Source of the DNA: Mucidula mucida | Taxonomy: Eukaryota; Basidiomycota; Agaricomycetes; Agaricales; Physalacriaceae | Direction of reading: 5' to 3' | DNA: 64,000 bases | Assembly (NCBI GenBank): GCA_015501055.1 | Contig: JADNYV010000015.1 | Location: forward strand, 365,902-429,901 | Part shown: in pieces, positions 35,540 through 46,990 of the stretch | How positions within the stretch are numbered: the first letter of the stretch is position 1 | Layout of the letters: every line of letters starts with the position of its first letter | Position numbers and translations under genes: made by a program | Notes under the pieces: generated by a model | Told to the model about the DNA's origin: nothing | Databases searched by the model: none | What the model saw: only the letters and a program-made list of their open reading frames with translations

Positions 35540-38500
35540 ATGGCTGCTGCCCACCATGCAGCGCCAGATTCGCGGTATGCGCACCTCCCTCCCCCTGCTG
35601 CCTACGACAACCGCCGTCTACCGTCGCTGAAGGATCTCAACTTTCCATACCGACGACTGCCACCGCTCGGACAGGAAAACGGTGCCGAGACTGCACCCCC
35701 AGCCTCTGCTTCTTCATCTTCTGCAGAAAATTCATCTCAGCCTCAAGGCCATGCTAATCGACATCCAGAGCAATGGCGACGCGCGAATGGACAAACCGCC
35801 GTTTCGCCGGCTGCGTTTCAGCACCATCAACACCAGGAACAACCCCAGCAGCAGCATACGCCGCCTTTGTCGGCGGGACACGACCAGGCCGCGCATAAAA
35901 TGGTAGAGTACCAGTCGCGGCACGACAACAACGGGTATTTGACGCCGGGCGTGCCGTTGTCCGCGCAGATGGGCACGACTCGCAGTGGTGAAGACTTGTC
36001 ACATTTGCATCCACACAAGCGATCTCGGACAGCGAGCTCCTCATCTTCTTCCATGATGTGCCGCGCGACACACGTCCGCCTCCTGTAAGTCGCTTTCCAC
36101 ATTTGTTCTATTGTTCTAACAAAAAGTTAGCCGCCACCATCTTATCCGCATTATCCTCCGCCATACATGACAGCCGCGCCGCCGAGCCAGTATTCTGCGA
36201 TGCCGCCCCCGCCGCAGCCGCCAAGCCCATATACGGCAGTACACCCGCCGGCGCCGCGAATGCATTATTCGTATCAGCAGCCATATGTGCCGCATCATAT
36301 GGCTTATCCACCTCAGGAACATTGGGATCATGCACACGCGCCTGTATCCTCGCATCCTCCGCCAATGTCCTCTCATCCCCCACCAACTTCTTCTCATCCC
36401 CCGACTTCCTCCCATGCCCCAACAATGTCTTCGCATCTTCCTCCAGCGCCCCAGCCCGCGCCACCGAGTCACTCGCCTGTCACGCATCAAGCGGTGCATC
36501 ATGCGCCTATCCCTACACATCAACAACATCAACAGCCACATCCTCATTCCCATCCTCCTCCTCCGCCTCCACCGTCCCATCACTCGACGTCTTCTTCTTC
36601 ACTTCATCACCCTCCGCCCCATCACGCACATCATCCGTCATCTTCTTCACTTCATCCTGCTCCGACCCATCAAGTACACCATCCTACTACGCCACACCAT
36701 CCGGCACCCCCGGCACACCATACGCCGGTTAGTCACCATTCACAGGTTCAGCAGCATCCGCAGGGCCAGCAACAGCATCCGGTTGCGACGCATCGTACGC
36801 CAACAACACATCATACGCCGCCTACGTCTCATCACGTCCATCACGCGTCGGCGCCGCATCAGCCCCCTCAAAGCCCGTATCAGACTCTCCCTAACCATAT
36901 TTCTGCCCCAATTCCCACCGCAGCACCAGTTGCTGTACCGCCTTCGTCGTTACACCGTCATCCGCCGCATACGCCTCACCATACCCAGCAAATTCACAAT
37001 CACGTACCTCCCCCGCCATCTAATCACGTCGTCCATCATCAGCCTCCGCCTCATCAACAACAAGCGCCGCCGCCACTGCAGCCACAATCACAATCACAAC
37101 CGCACCAGCCTCAGCCTCAGTCAGCGTTTCCAAGGACGACAGCATTGATTCCGGCCGAATTAGATACCCGCAATTCATACCCGCCACCTGTTCCCAATAA
37201 TGGCGATGCTCTGGTTCGTGAGGTACTATATCATTCTCTACATGTTCTCGGTTTCTCAAAATTTCCCAGATTGTTGAACAATGTAACATTCTCTATCACT
37301 TTGCAAACCGTTGGGGTGCGTTACAAAATTATGTGTCTTCCTCCATCATCTAACATTTATCTTATAGCGCAATTGGCGCAATCTCCTGTTCAGCCCTCAC
37401 CCACAGAGCTTGCAGATATGATGAACCGTGCAAATCGCGTGGTTCGTCTGCTCGAGGATCTCCGCCGTCAAGTCTATCCTGAAGGCGAACGCGCGAGGTC
37501 CAGTGCATCCTCAGTACGCGACGACCATCGGCCTCCCAAGCGTCCTTGGGAAGACCTGTCCAAGGAAAATGGTGTTACTGAGCCAACCGAAAACTCTCCA
37601 TATCCTGATGTGTGTTTGTTCCAATTGCAATTTTGGTTCCTACTCATGCTTCTTGGCAGAATTACAAGACGCCTCCGGATTACATGTCTGTTTCCACACA
37701 TGCCGCACAGCCCATCCAACCTCAGCCTCAGGAGCCTCCTCCTGAGACCCCGGTAACTGCATCCACGGCCGAGCAGGACATGGAGCTTATTCGCTCGAAA
37801 CGCGCTGCGACGACTAGTGCCGGCGTCAATGGAACACCTGGTCAGACCAAAAACAAATACAGGAAAAGAAGCGTGAGTCGTGTCAGCTCGTCTTGATTGC
37901 TCATTCAACTAATCCTCATCCCGCGTCTTCTGTCTGGGCAGCGGGCAAACCCACCAGGGAAATGTCACTCGTGTAATATTCGTGAAACTCCGGAATGGCG
38001 ACGCGGTCCCGATGGCGCCAGGACATTGTGTAACGCATGTGGGCTGCGTATGTTTTCTGAGCGTCGTCGGTGTATAACGCTCTTACCTCACCTTTTCTTT
38101 TCAACAGATTACGCAAAGCTCATGCGGAAACAGGAAAGACATCACGGGGCTAACGCGCCTGGAATCGACATGGAAACGTTACGCGCTTCAGCACGAGCAG
38201 CGGATCAGGATAAGGTGCGCGCGGCTGCGAACAAGCACGCTGCAAAGCGGAAAGCGGAAGGGGGTGATGGGTCGCCGGAGCAGAAGCCCACGGCGCAGCC
38301 GTTGCCTGCTCAGAGCCACCACCAGGGTTCCTTCCAGGTTATGCCTCCGCCCCCGTCTGGCCCCCCACAGCCTCAGCCTCAGCCGGCTCAACCGCCACCA
38401 ACACAACAACAGATGACGCCGCAGAGCCAGCAGGCTGTGCCTCCCCCGCCATGGGCTACCAATGGGCGCGCGTATGCACCCGAGCAGATGCCGCCGTCTT

Positions 38501-38559
38501 CTTCGCAGTCGTTTATTCGGACACCGTCTCATCCTAGCCAGTCGACTTCCACCCGATAA
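35540..38559 (+). CDS. GATA-type zinc-finger transcription factor (NsdD-like)
   Basis: ATG 35540 starts M-A-A-A-H-H-A-A-P. The N-terminal exon includes L-P-S-L-K-D-L-N-F-P-Y, a motif I associate with NsdD-type fungal GATA factors. A huge His/Pro/Ser/Gln-rich exon follows (36128 to about 37219), then small exons giving I-V-E-Q-C-N-I-L-Y-H-F-A-N-R-W and A-N-R-V-V-R-L-L-E-D-L-R. The zinc finger is G-K-C-H-S-C-N-I-R-E-T-P-E-W-R-R-G-P (first pair), ending T-L-C-N-A-C-G-L, with 18 residues between the Cys pairs; an intron then leads to D-Y-A-K-L-M-R-K-Q. That 18-residue loop is the white-collar-2/NsdD class. Such factors control development and light responses in fungi; the target here is inferred only. 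The exon 1/exon 2 joint needs two bases fewer than the sequence has (an ACACAC run near 36067). Stop at 38557-38559. Confidence 0.9.
36340..37110 (+). repeat. His/Pro/Ser-rich low-complexity coding repeat
   Basis: Degenerate tandem units (CAT-CCT/CCA and TCT-CAT-CCC-CCA themes) inside the GATA factor's second exon, encoding S-H-P-P-P, H-H-P and Q-Q/P runs. The trimeric period keeps the frame open in other frames too, which produces long shadow ORFs. Confidence 0.85.
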
Positions 38560-39345
38560 CATTGATCCACACCTCGGACTTGCTCTTCTTCAATTCATGC
38601 CGTACTCATCATTCCTTTAATCTGTGCATTGTCTCCTTGCTTTCGCCGTTTTGCCACTGTTATCTTTTTACCACCATCGTTTAATAATGTGCTTGCGCTA
38701 ATTAGTGGTTCTTGTTATGACTGTAATATGTATCATTTGGTATAATCTGCATATGCTTTGTAGTTATAAAGATATGTTCATTGTTCACAGCACTGTACGC
38801 GTCGGAGACGCGACGGAACAAATCTCTGACGGATCTGGTTCTTTTAATGAATGGGATCAAGATTCGAGGAACGCGGACCGGAATCTTGGTATGTTCCGGG
38901 ACAGAGATCTGAATGTGTTCTCCATGGAGCTGGGGTACTACACAATCTATGGTCGCGCTACGAAAGTCTTATGATTGCCAGTGTGCAGCGGCAGTTCGCG
39001 TCTTTGCCCTTACAGGATATTGTGATGGCAGCGCTGTGACCATTTACTAGAGTGGTGTCGGTTTACTTGTTGGCAAGTCTGTGTTCATGTCACTAGAGCG
39101 ACTTTATCTCGTCCAGCAAGCGATCGATGTCTTTGCTTTCACAAGATTTTGCCAAGACGTAGAAGCGCCTCTCAAGAGGCCTGAAGGACACGGGGTAGGA
39201 CGCGACATCAAAGAGTTATCATCTCGTTGATGGACCCCGCGCACATTAAAATCGCACCAGATGTGATGAGAAACATTCTTGCATATGATGTTGATCGATC
39301 TAGGTATATACAGCCACCGTAAATCTCTCCCTAGTACTCCCCTTC
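38560..39345. other. Convergent intergenic region
   Basis: About 790 bp between the 3' ends of the GATA factor and the dioxygenase; the left part is AT-rich and looks like 3' UTR. No gene was recognised. Confidence 0.35.
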
Positions 39346-40993
39346 TCAGTCGTTGTAGCCTCGAGGCTTGCTCAGACCGTTTTGGGAGGGCGCCGCCACG
39401 CCGCGCGCCTTCCACAGCTCCACCTGCCGGTCTTTCGCGACGCGCCCCGTCTGCGCCTCGAACTGCTTCACCGACAACGGCCGCTCCCCGTGTGGCGTCG
39501 CCCTCAACGCGTGTCTCCTCTCCGGCCAGAAATCAAATGTCGCGGAATGCGTGACAACCTATATGCATAAACCGATGAACATAACAGTAAGTTAATGCAC
39601 TTGAGGCAAAAACGCACCCTGTTATCCCAGACAGCCACCGACGAATCGCCCTCCCACTTGAAGCGCAACTGATAATCCGGGTTGTCGCTGATCTGGTGGA
39701 ACAAAAAGCTGAGTACCGCATCGGATTCTGCCTTGGGCACCCCGACGATGCGCCGTGTGAAGCCTAATAAGGAGGAGGCGTAAATGTGAGAAATCAATCA
39801 ACTCCCTGTTGCGTGCCTACTCCATACCTGGATTCACATAAACGCTCTTCCACCCCGTAGTAGGGTGCACTCTCACGACCGGATGCACCGTCTCGATTTC
39901 GTGTCTCCGCACGGGCAGCCCTGCACCCCGAGCACCCTCCGCCTGCGCGACTGCACTGTGTACCGCCTCGAGTCCCTCCAGGTATGCTTGGAAACCTGGG
40001 CTCAGCCCGGAGTACAGCGCATATCTACCAAAGGTCAAGCTTCGTGTTCGGGGTAGAATAAATGATTAAACGCACCCAGAAGAGAAGAGCGTGTCGCCGC
40101 CAAACTCTGGCCCGGTGATGACCTTGAGGGACGTCGTGCTGGGGGGCTGGAGTTCGTACGAGACCTATTCAGTGAAGGATGAGCACGCGCATGATGATGG
40201 TCAACTTGGGCTCTAATACGAACATCAGAGTGCCACAGCTCCAATTTGGAGAACGCAGCTGGGTCGGGTCGGCGAGACGCGTCGTTGTAGACGACTGGAG
40301 AGAAAGCAAAAGTTAGTATATGTACGGCGGGTAATGGCGAAAGGCAAGGAACTTACCGTGCACTTCTTCGAGACCGACTTTCGGAATGGGGGTGGTCGCA
40401 TGTTTGTGCAGGGGCCCGTAGTGGCGCGCGAGATCGAGTTGTTGGTAGATGTCGATATCTTGGTTATGGAACACTGAGATGATGCGCGAGATCAGTCCAG
40501 ATCGATGACGATGGAGAGAGAGGTTTACTTACCAACAACACCGCGTTCGGCAGCGAGCAGGGCTCTAAGAAGAATGAGCAATGTGTTCTTTGTATATCCA
40601 AAAGGGGAAACGTACAGCTCGTCTTTCTGCGTGTCTGATAGTTGCCGAAGATCGACACCTTGCAGTTCAGTTCCAATAGCCGGCGTGAGGTGTCGCACTT
40701 TGGTCGCGGCATCCAAAAGAGAGCGTTTAGCAGGGTCTGCATGAAGCCCGCGGTCGACGACTTTCTGCTCCGTCAAGGGTTCCCAAGAGACATTAGGGAA
40801 TGTAGGCTTGGGTACACTGCATCAGCATCAAATCCGGGTGCGGGTGATAGCAACTCACTTTATACTGCGCGAAACGATAGGACTCATCTCCATCATCGCT
40901 GATCGAAGGCGAATAGAACGGGTTGAACACCGTGTCCTCCTTCTGGATCTTGGTGGGTTGGGGCGCGGAATCGGCGGTCGCTACAGGTGCCAT
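39346..40993 (-). CDS. TauD/TfdA-type alpha-ketoglutarate-dependent dioxygenase
   Basis: Starts at 40993 (M-A-P-V-A-T-A-D-S-A-P) and ends at 39346 with G-L-S-K-P-R-G-Y-N-D. About seven exons. Family landmarks: T-P-A-I-G-T-E-L-Q-G-V-D-L; G-V-V-V-F-H-N-Q-D-I; the iron-binding H-S-D-V-S-Y-E (H-x-D); T-S-L-K-V-I-T-G-P-E-F-G-G-D-T-L-F-S; H-P-V-V-R-V-H-P-T-T-G-W-K-S-V-Y-V-N-P-G; and the distal His in N-R-V-V-T-H-S-A-T-F-D, rebuilt across an intron. The three iron ligands and the 2-oxoglutarate-binding region are present. Related fungal enzymes (Jlp1-type) release sulfite from sulfonates such as taurine for use as sulfur source; others act on herbicide-like or alkyl-sulfate substrates, so the substrate is unproven. 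Confidence 0.9.
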
Positions 40994-43142
40994 CGTAGTA
41001 GGAAGTGTGTGAGTCAACCGCCGTCACCCCTTCTTTATAAGTATATCAGTATTCGAGAATGTCGTGCTGAGAGTCCCACTTGCGCAATTTCTAAGGCCGA
41101 TGATGCCACTTGACACCAATGACTCACCATAGTAGCAGCAGGTGACACTCAAAGATAACCTTTGAGAGCGGCGGTCTATTATTGGTGCTGGAATTGCTCA
41201 ATACAGGTACGAAATGGTGAATTAAAACTTGGCGCCTGTAGACCACTAGATATGCATCTATGAGTCTTGAGCTGGTCTGGATGACAGCGAGACACACCCA
41301 AGGACTCATATCATTTGATAGACATCCGCCAGGCGTTAGCGCGTCCTTTGCTTCCGATGCGTCATTTTTCGTGAAAGTTCGAATAACGCTCTAGACTACA
41401 GAGTGTAGAAAACCCTTAGCATTTTATGATAAGCAACAGCATGGGAAAACATCTTCTCGTTTAGGAATAGTTTTGTGGTAAAGGCCTTCGAGAAGAGGGC
41501 ACCCAAGGCTGGATGAGAAGATGGCTTTGCCGTGTGCGAAACCAACGAGCTTGCGATGAGAGACTTTGCATTGCCGAAGTCCCCGTCACATTCGGTGCGC
41601 ACTTTTGCTTGAAAGCCTTGTCGACTTCAAGTTCAGCAACGCCAATTCCCCATACCATATTAAGAAGCGCCTTTGATTCCAGCTTGGTTTCCTCCACCGT
41701 GCCGCCATACTAGTTGATCAGTCCCATCAGATAGGCCGCCCCCAGCCAGATCTTGCCCAAACTTCGACACTACCGCCTCACGGATTGAAAGGAAAGTCAT
41801 TGCACAGACATGAAAACGCTTTTGCGCGTGATTCTCTCAGAAGACAAGGAAGGCGGATGCTCGAGAGGCCCGCACCTAAGCGCTTGAATAATTCAGCGCA
41901 ATTCTGTGCAAGTCGGAAACCGGCTGCAGGGCAGTACCGGCCTATGACGACTGTATAGTCTTCGTTCCCGGCTGGCAGCGAGAACAGACAGCAAGAGCAG
42001 AAAAATGTACACCAGTGATGTTCCTGCACTGTAAAACTGCGAGCGCAACCAAACCTTCAAATTCTAGAAAACGACAAGCCGCGTTAGGCGTACTCAGATC
42101 GGGCTATGAAGTAGCGTAAGTCAAGACGACGAGCATTGTACAAAGAAACGAACCCCAGGACAAAACGCCGGCGCGGTGATTTCAGCAATTATACACTGAT
42201 ATCGTCTTCTTCATCACACAATTCCAGTACAGAGACGAACCCTCGGGCCAGTGACAGGGTGAAGACATTCCTCCGGCAATATATCAGTATCAGTGGCTCA
42301 CGAGAACTCATTGAACGGAGATGTAGACTCGAGTGCGAGTGAAGCCATAAGGAGGTTATAGGCCTTTTCGGAGAGGGAAGCGCATTATGTACTCTGCCTC
42401 ATGAACCGGAAGAAGTAAAAGTTTTAGGGGCAGAGAAATTTTATCAGATGAACAAAATTGGCTAGATGCATAGTACGTGCCGCATTCGCCCTCGAACCGG
42501 AGTATAACAGCATAGAGGTCGCGACCGTCGCTGGGAAGCTATGCTAACGGAAAGAACCTCGACGGTACGCTCTTCAAGGTAGAGGCAGAGCGCGCTAGCT
42601 GAAACCAGGACCACCCTGATTTATGAGTGTGAACCAGTAGTAAAGCTGATAAAACCGGTCATTGCAGTGCGCGGTAGAAATGAGCCTAAGCTACGAAACA
42701 GTCATTCTCGGTTACTGCGGTTCTACGATAGACTTTACATACAGTTCATCGATCTTCAGTGCATTTGCAGCAAGTCCTCTTTTCAGCGAGTACGCATCAG
42801 AAAGACCAGGAGGACAGGAGTACTGGCAATTCGAAGAGCTTCGTTAAGTCCTGGAGTTTATATGCCGGATAACGAGAGGCACTAGACCGCTGGACGAATT
42901 TACAAGGTGAGGTGATGGTCAAGAGCAACTCTGTAGATTAGATTAGATGGCATTTCGGGACCGGCACTAACGGTCACGTCCGTTTTCAAAACACACCACC
43001 AAAGAACACAACGTATACGCACGGCCCTTGAAGGACGGATCTTACTGTGCGCCGGGTTCTTTCCTTCTATCCGCGCAACGCATACTAGGGCCCGCCGTCT
43101 GTTACTTCAACTCGAATCCAACTCGAATCACTATCTCCCATA
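40994..43142. other. Gene-poor region
   Basis: About 2.1 kb with only short frames. A minus-strand stretch near 41575-41700 reads L-E-S-K-A-L-L-N-M-V-W-G-I-G-V-A-E-L-E-V, with coding-like composition but no recognised family and no clear partner exons. It is treated as unannotated. Confidence 0.35.
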
Positions 43143-44000
43143 ATGCGTGCTCAACACTCCCTCCTCCCCAAAAGTAGCCGAGACACCGCCGCGGTCATAC
43201 GTCTTTACACCATTCCGTCTGAAGAACTAGCTCCTCTCATTCCGCCACTAATATCCCACTGGTATACCAGCGACTACTGGAACAAAACCCCAGTGTGGCA
43301 AAGCATTGAAGAGCTCTTACGCGACCGCGCGCTCGCGTCCCAAACCACGCCCTCCGATCCTATTGTTGGTTCTCTCCGACTTGAACTATCTCTTCCCTCT
43401 CGGAACGCAAGAGACGCTGCAATCAAGGCGTTTATCCTCGACCACGTCGTGAGTTCGCTTCCGAACGCAAGTATGGAGCTATATCGTGACGTGTTAGTCC
43501 GTATTGTCGAGCGCGCCCTCGATGTGGAGCAAACCGTTATTTTGGATGCAAACGATCTCTTATTCTACCTCGACGCGCCAGCGCCGTGGGCGCCTCGAAG
43601 TAAATCTGACACAATGGCTCTCCACAGTATTGCCATGAACGTCAGAAGCGCCGACGAAATGCGTCCGTTTGTTTCGGATCTTCTGGAGTGGCTGCAAGAC
43701 CCAAACTGGCCCGTCGCTCCTGGCTGTTGCGAGCAACTCAAGCGGTTTCCCGAGGTGGTGATCAATCCAATCAGGGATCTGCTAAGGACCAGCGATGATG
43801 ATTTTTGGATGATGCAGTTGCTCATCTTCTTAGAGCATAACATCGAGGGTGCGATGAGGGAGCAGGCGAGGGAGGAAGTAGAGGAGATGGTGAGGAATCC
43901 TGCGGAAGAATCCATCGATTCCGGGACGTTAGAAGCTGCTCAAGACTGTTTATCAGCTATGAATGAGTGGAGAGATGCCGCGACAGCAGTCGCGATGTGA
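43143..44000 (+). CDS. DUF5071 domain protein, intronless
   Basis: Single uninterrupted 285-codon frame from ATG 43143 to TGA 43998-44000, unusual among its intron-rich neighbours. The centre-to-C-terminal part has L-L-E-W-L-Q-D-P-N-W-P-V-A, then L-K-R-F-P-E-V-V-I-N-P-I-R-D-L-L and D-D-D-F-W-M-M-Q-L-L-I-F-L-E, which I recognise as the DUF5071 pattern, a short HEAT-like helical domain best known from bacterial proteins. The N-terminal half (to about residue 150) contains W-Y-T-S-D-Y-W-N-K-T-P and is helical. Function unknown. The lack of introns plus a mainly bacterial domain is compatible with horizontal gain, though intronless fungal genes are not rare. Confidence 0.82.
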   Translation: MRAQHSLLPKSSRDTAAVIRLYTIPSEELAPLIPPLISHWYTSDYWNKTPVWQSIEELLRDRALASQTTPSDPIVGSLRLELSLPSRNARDAAIKAFILDHVVSSLPNASMELYRDVLVRIVERALDVEQTVILDANDLLFYLDAPAPWAPRSKSDTMALHSIAMNVRSADEMRPFVSDLLEWLQDPNWPVAPGCCEQLKRFPEVVINPIRDLLRTSDDDFWMMQLLIFLEHNIEGAMREQAREEVEEMVRNPAEESIDSGTLEAAQDCLSAMNEWRDAATAVAM

Positions 44001-44714
44001 TTAATCTGTAATGGTCATGTTGCAGCTCAGAATACTGACGCGAGTATACATATGGTCCATGAGGTCCGTGAAAATTTGCGTGTCATCATATTCACGTTGC
44101 TGACATTCACCACTTGCCTGTCATTTATGCCACAGTGATACGCCCTCGTTTTGAAGTGTCAATGTCTTCATCTATGCATCTATATGTTGCTAGTATTGTT
44201 TTTGCTAAGAGGCATCAACCCAATCCAAGACAGGACCAGTCACGACAATAATTGGGAATGTTTGTTGTTGCTAGGTTGTCCAGAAGTCAAGCACGTTGGC
44301 GATGCGCTCGATAGATCAACGAACAAGATTGGCAACCTAGACGCCGAGTTCAAAGATTCAAACTTTGGCCATAAGGTGAGTGTGTGCAGCTTCTTTCACA
44401 AATACTCCGAGCACTGTCGCAGGCAAGTGCGAAGAAGGCAAAGTGGTGCGGAGTGTACTACTTAGTCACTCTTCAAGTCTAAGTAATAAGTAATGGCACC
44501 TCGGGCAAATTCCTTCTCAAGGAGCTAGAGAACTCGTAGCCAGGTGAGGCTTAAGCTTGAGTCATTGCGGCTGTAAGTCTTTCGGAGAAACAGATGACTT
44601 GGGAAGGAATGGCGCGACATACCTTCAACTTTGCCGTCGGCAATCACTGGCTGAAGTTGGGCCGGCATTTTTGAACTTGCCTACCCCCACCACATTGTCC
44701 GTTCTTGTTCCTCA
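44001..44714. other. Intergenic region
   Basis: About 700 bp between co-directional genes. Short frames only; promoter of the F-box-like gene expected at the right end. Confidence 0.35.
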
Positions 44715-46003
44715 ATGGTGTATCCTACTGACACGTCTACCTCTAGCACTATGGCAACCCTTCCGCAAGAGCTAATAGACCTTATCATTACACAAATCGA
44801 TCTAGATGACTGTCGTGCTTCGCAAACTCTATCCTCCTGCTGCACCATCGCGCGTTGTTTCCTTTCCACCAGTCGTGCCCGCCTCTGGAGCCGATTTACA
44901 ATACTGGAGAACAGTACCAGTGCTGCAGAACTTCACGATATGCTTGTCTCCTCTGGAACTCTGGCGCCCCTCGTCCGAACCATAGCCATATGGTGTTTTG
45001 AGGATCTCCGCATGGAGACCTTACGCCTTTTCAACAACGTCACCCACGTTGAATTCATGGGAAGACTGGAATTTCTCCCTGACGAGGTTGCCGAGTATAT
45101 CGCAGAATCATGGAATGTCTCGGCCATCACTTTTCGAGAGACAGCGTTCGATGACATTTGCATGGACTTGATCCCTCTCTTACATGAATTCTCCAATTTA
45201 AAGGAGATTAGGTTCTTGGATTGCGAATGCCGTGGATATCGCCTTACTCATGAAGACGTTGCGGGTCGGAGAGCTTACGCAAACGTGGTTGTGGCCGCAC
45301 CCGAATCACTGTACATGGATCTCACATCCTCTGGCATTGGCATTACCGAGATCATCCTGGCGAAACCCTGGATATTCTCATTGGAGCGCGTAAGGTGCCT
45401 CACCTTGGCTTTTCACCCTCAAGAATCCATCTCAGAAAGAAGCGAGGCCACGATGCACAAGATCTTCAATGCGCTGCCGCAGCCACTGCAAGAATTGTCC
45501 TTGAGACACCACGATTCATGTGGGTGCGCATCTTCTTGTTATCTCGGGACTTTCTTAGTGTTTTGTCAGTATCGTTAGAGGATGATTCAAAGCTCATTCC
45601 TATAGCCCGTATTCCTCACATATCGTTCGACATATATCAGGGCAACAGACCGCTCGAGACAATGAAATGGTGGATCAGGAATCTGCAGGATGCGTGGGCG
45701 AATCAGAGGGATAGCTGGGCCATACGTGAGATTCATGTCAACGTCATCATCGACTCCTGGGAGCGCTATGTCGGCAAAGGCGTCTTCGACGACCTCCTTG
45801 TGCCAGACGTCTGGATATCATTGGACGAGATCTTGGCAGCAGTTCCGTTAAGAAAGTTGGTTGTCCGTGTTCACGCTGCTCAGAGCATAGACGACGAAGA
45901 GGTGTTGGAGTTTGAGCCATTGCTCAAAGGGCTTTTTCTGCTGTCAAGGAAGCGAAAAGAGTTCTTCTGGGTCGAAACGTTGCGTCTTTTAAACTACTCT
46001 TAG
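44715..46003 (+). CDS. F-box-like protein, intact paralogue
   Basis: Two exons. The start is ATG 44715 or the in-frame ATG 44751 (M-A-T-L-P-Q-E-L-I-D-L-I-I), the latter giving the usual spacing of an F-box at the very N-terminus. F-box-like elements: L-P-Q-E-L-I-D-L-I-I-T-Q-I-D-L-D-D, then I-A-R-C-F-L-S-T-S-R-A-R-L-W-S-R-F. The rest has degenerate leucine-rich spacing (F-S-N-L-K-E-I-R-F-L-D, L-E-R-V-R-C-L-T-L-A-F). An intron of about 60 bp near 45515-45575 joins H-H-D-S to S-L-E-D-D-S-K. Stop at 46001-46003. In mushrooms this is a very large family; F-box proteins recruit substrates to SCF ubiquitin ligases, inferred here from the N-terminus. The copy at 27.2-28.5 kb is damaged. Confidence 0.78.
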
Positions 46004-46212
46004 AATCTAGCATGAATGTACACGAAGCCAAAATCAATTTGGAGACAACAAATAGATACATATGATCGTACAATGCGAAGCTTCACAGAAGTTCGTGTGG
46101 GGACATAACTGAAACCGAAGGCAGAATAAATAAAGGGCAGCTGCCCTGGCCCTTTGGTGAATAAATACTAGTCACCTCTCATTCAAACGTGCCTGCACAA
46201 GCCCTCCTCAAC

Positions 46213-46488
46213 CTAGTAGTAGAAAGCCCGTTTCTCTTTCCCCTCCTTGGATGTCTTCTTCTTCCGCGGGAGAGCGCCTCCCAAAATGGTTGACCACATA
46301 GTCGGGCCTTTCGGCGGAGTCAGGTTCGGGGGAGGAAGGTTTTCAATAAAGAAAGTGACGCCACGGCGCTCTCGAAGAGTAAGCCCGGGTACTGATGATG
46401 ATTCAGAGCTAGTCTGAGTGTTCAGGGAGCTCGACGAGCTCATGGATGATATCGAATCAGAACGTGTAGGCATGATGCGGGATTCCAT
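46213..46488 (-). CDS. Possible small Ser-rich basic-tailed protein
   Basis: A single 91-codon frame from 46488 to 46213: M-E-S-R-I-M-P-T-R-S-D-S-I, a Ser-rich stretch, then L-T-L-R-E-R-R-G-V-T-F-F-I-E-N-L-P-P-P-N-L and a Lys-rich tail (R-K-K-K-T-S-K-E-G-K-E-K-R). The F-F-I-E-N-L-P-P-P block and ordered composition look coding, but no family was recognised. It is convergent with the F-box-like gene, 209 bp away. Confidence 0.42.
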   Translation of the reverse strand: MESRIMPTRSDSISSMSSSSSLNTQTSSESSSVPGLTLRERRGVTFFIENLPPPNLTPPKGPTMWSTILGGALPRKKKTSKEGKEKRAFYY

Positions 46489-46981
46489 GGCAAAATGAAT
46501 GACTGTGGTAGAGAGCGCGATAAATGAATGTGTGTGGCGAAGGTGCGCTGCCTGAGCGATACTGCTGAGGTCGATGATGGACGTTGTCTGTGCATTTCAG
46601 GCAACAAAAGCCAGTCGCTATATACGCTCTCCTTTGTGGCAGTGATCGTGTTACCGCTATGCACACTGTCCAGTTGGCAAGGCCCAGATTCCCCTCCTAT
46701 AATGTTCAGGGCCTTCAGGCTTCATATCTTTTGCTTCCACGGGGGCCACCGGCGGTGATACCACGATTTGTGCAATTCGCTACCAACTATCGTGAGGTTG
46801 ACATATGGGGAGCGCCACAATATACATAAATTCCTTAGTTACATGACAGTACGTCTGTCATCGTGGAGTTTGCGAGGTCCCGGTTATCAGATGGCCTTGA
46901 AAGAATGCACCCCCGCCGAGTTCGACGACATTTTCCATGGTTGTCGATACGGCAACTTCCTTCGTGTTGTGGTGAATCCGC
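46489..46981. other. Intergenic region left of the transposon
   Basis: About 490 bp, holding the presumed promoter of the small minus-strand gene. Nothing else recognised up to the target-site duplication. Confidence 0.35.
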
Positions 46982-46990
46982 ATAGATAAT
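46982..46990. repeat. 9-bp target-site duplication, left copy
   Basis: atagataat, repeated exactly at 47908-47916 on the other side of the element. Confidence 0.88.

Noticed and set aside
36285..37148. Long Arg/His/Ile-rich plus-strand ORF (287 codons)
   Set aside because: Shadow of the GATA factor's His/Pro-rich exon: the CAT/CCN repeats keep all frames open.
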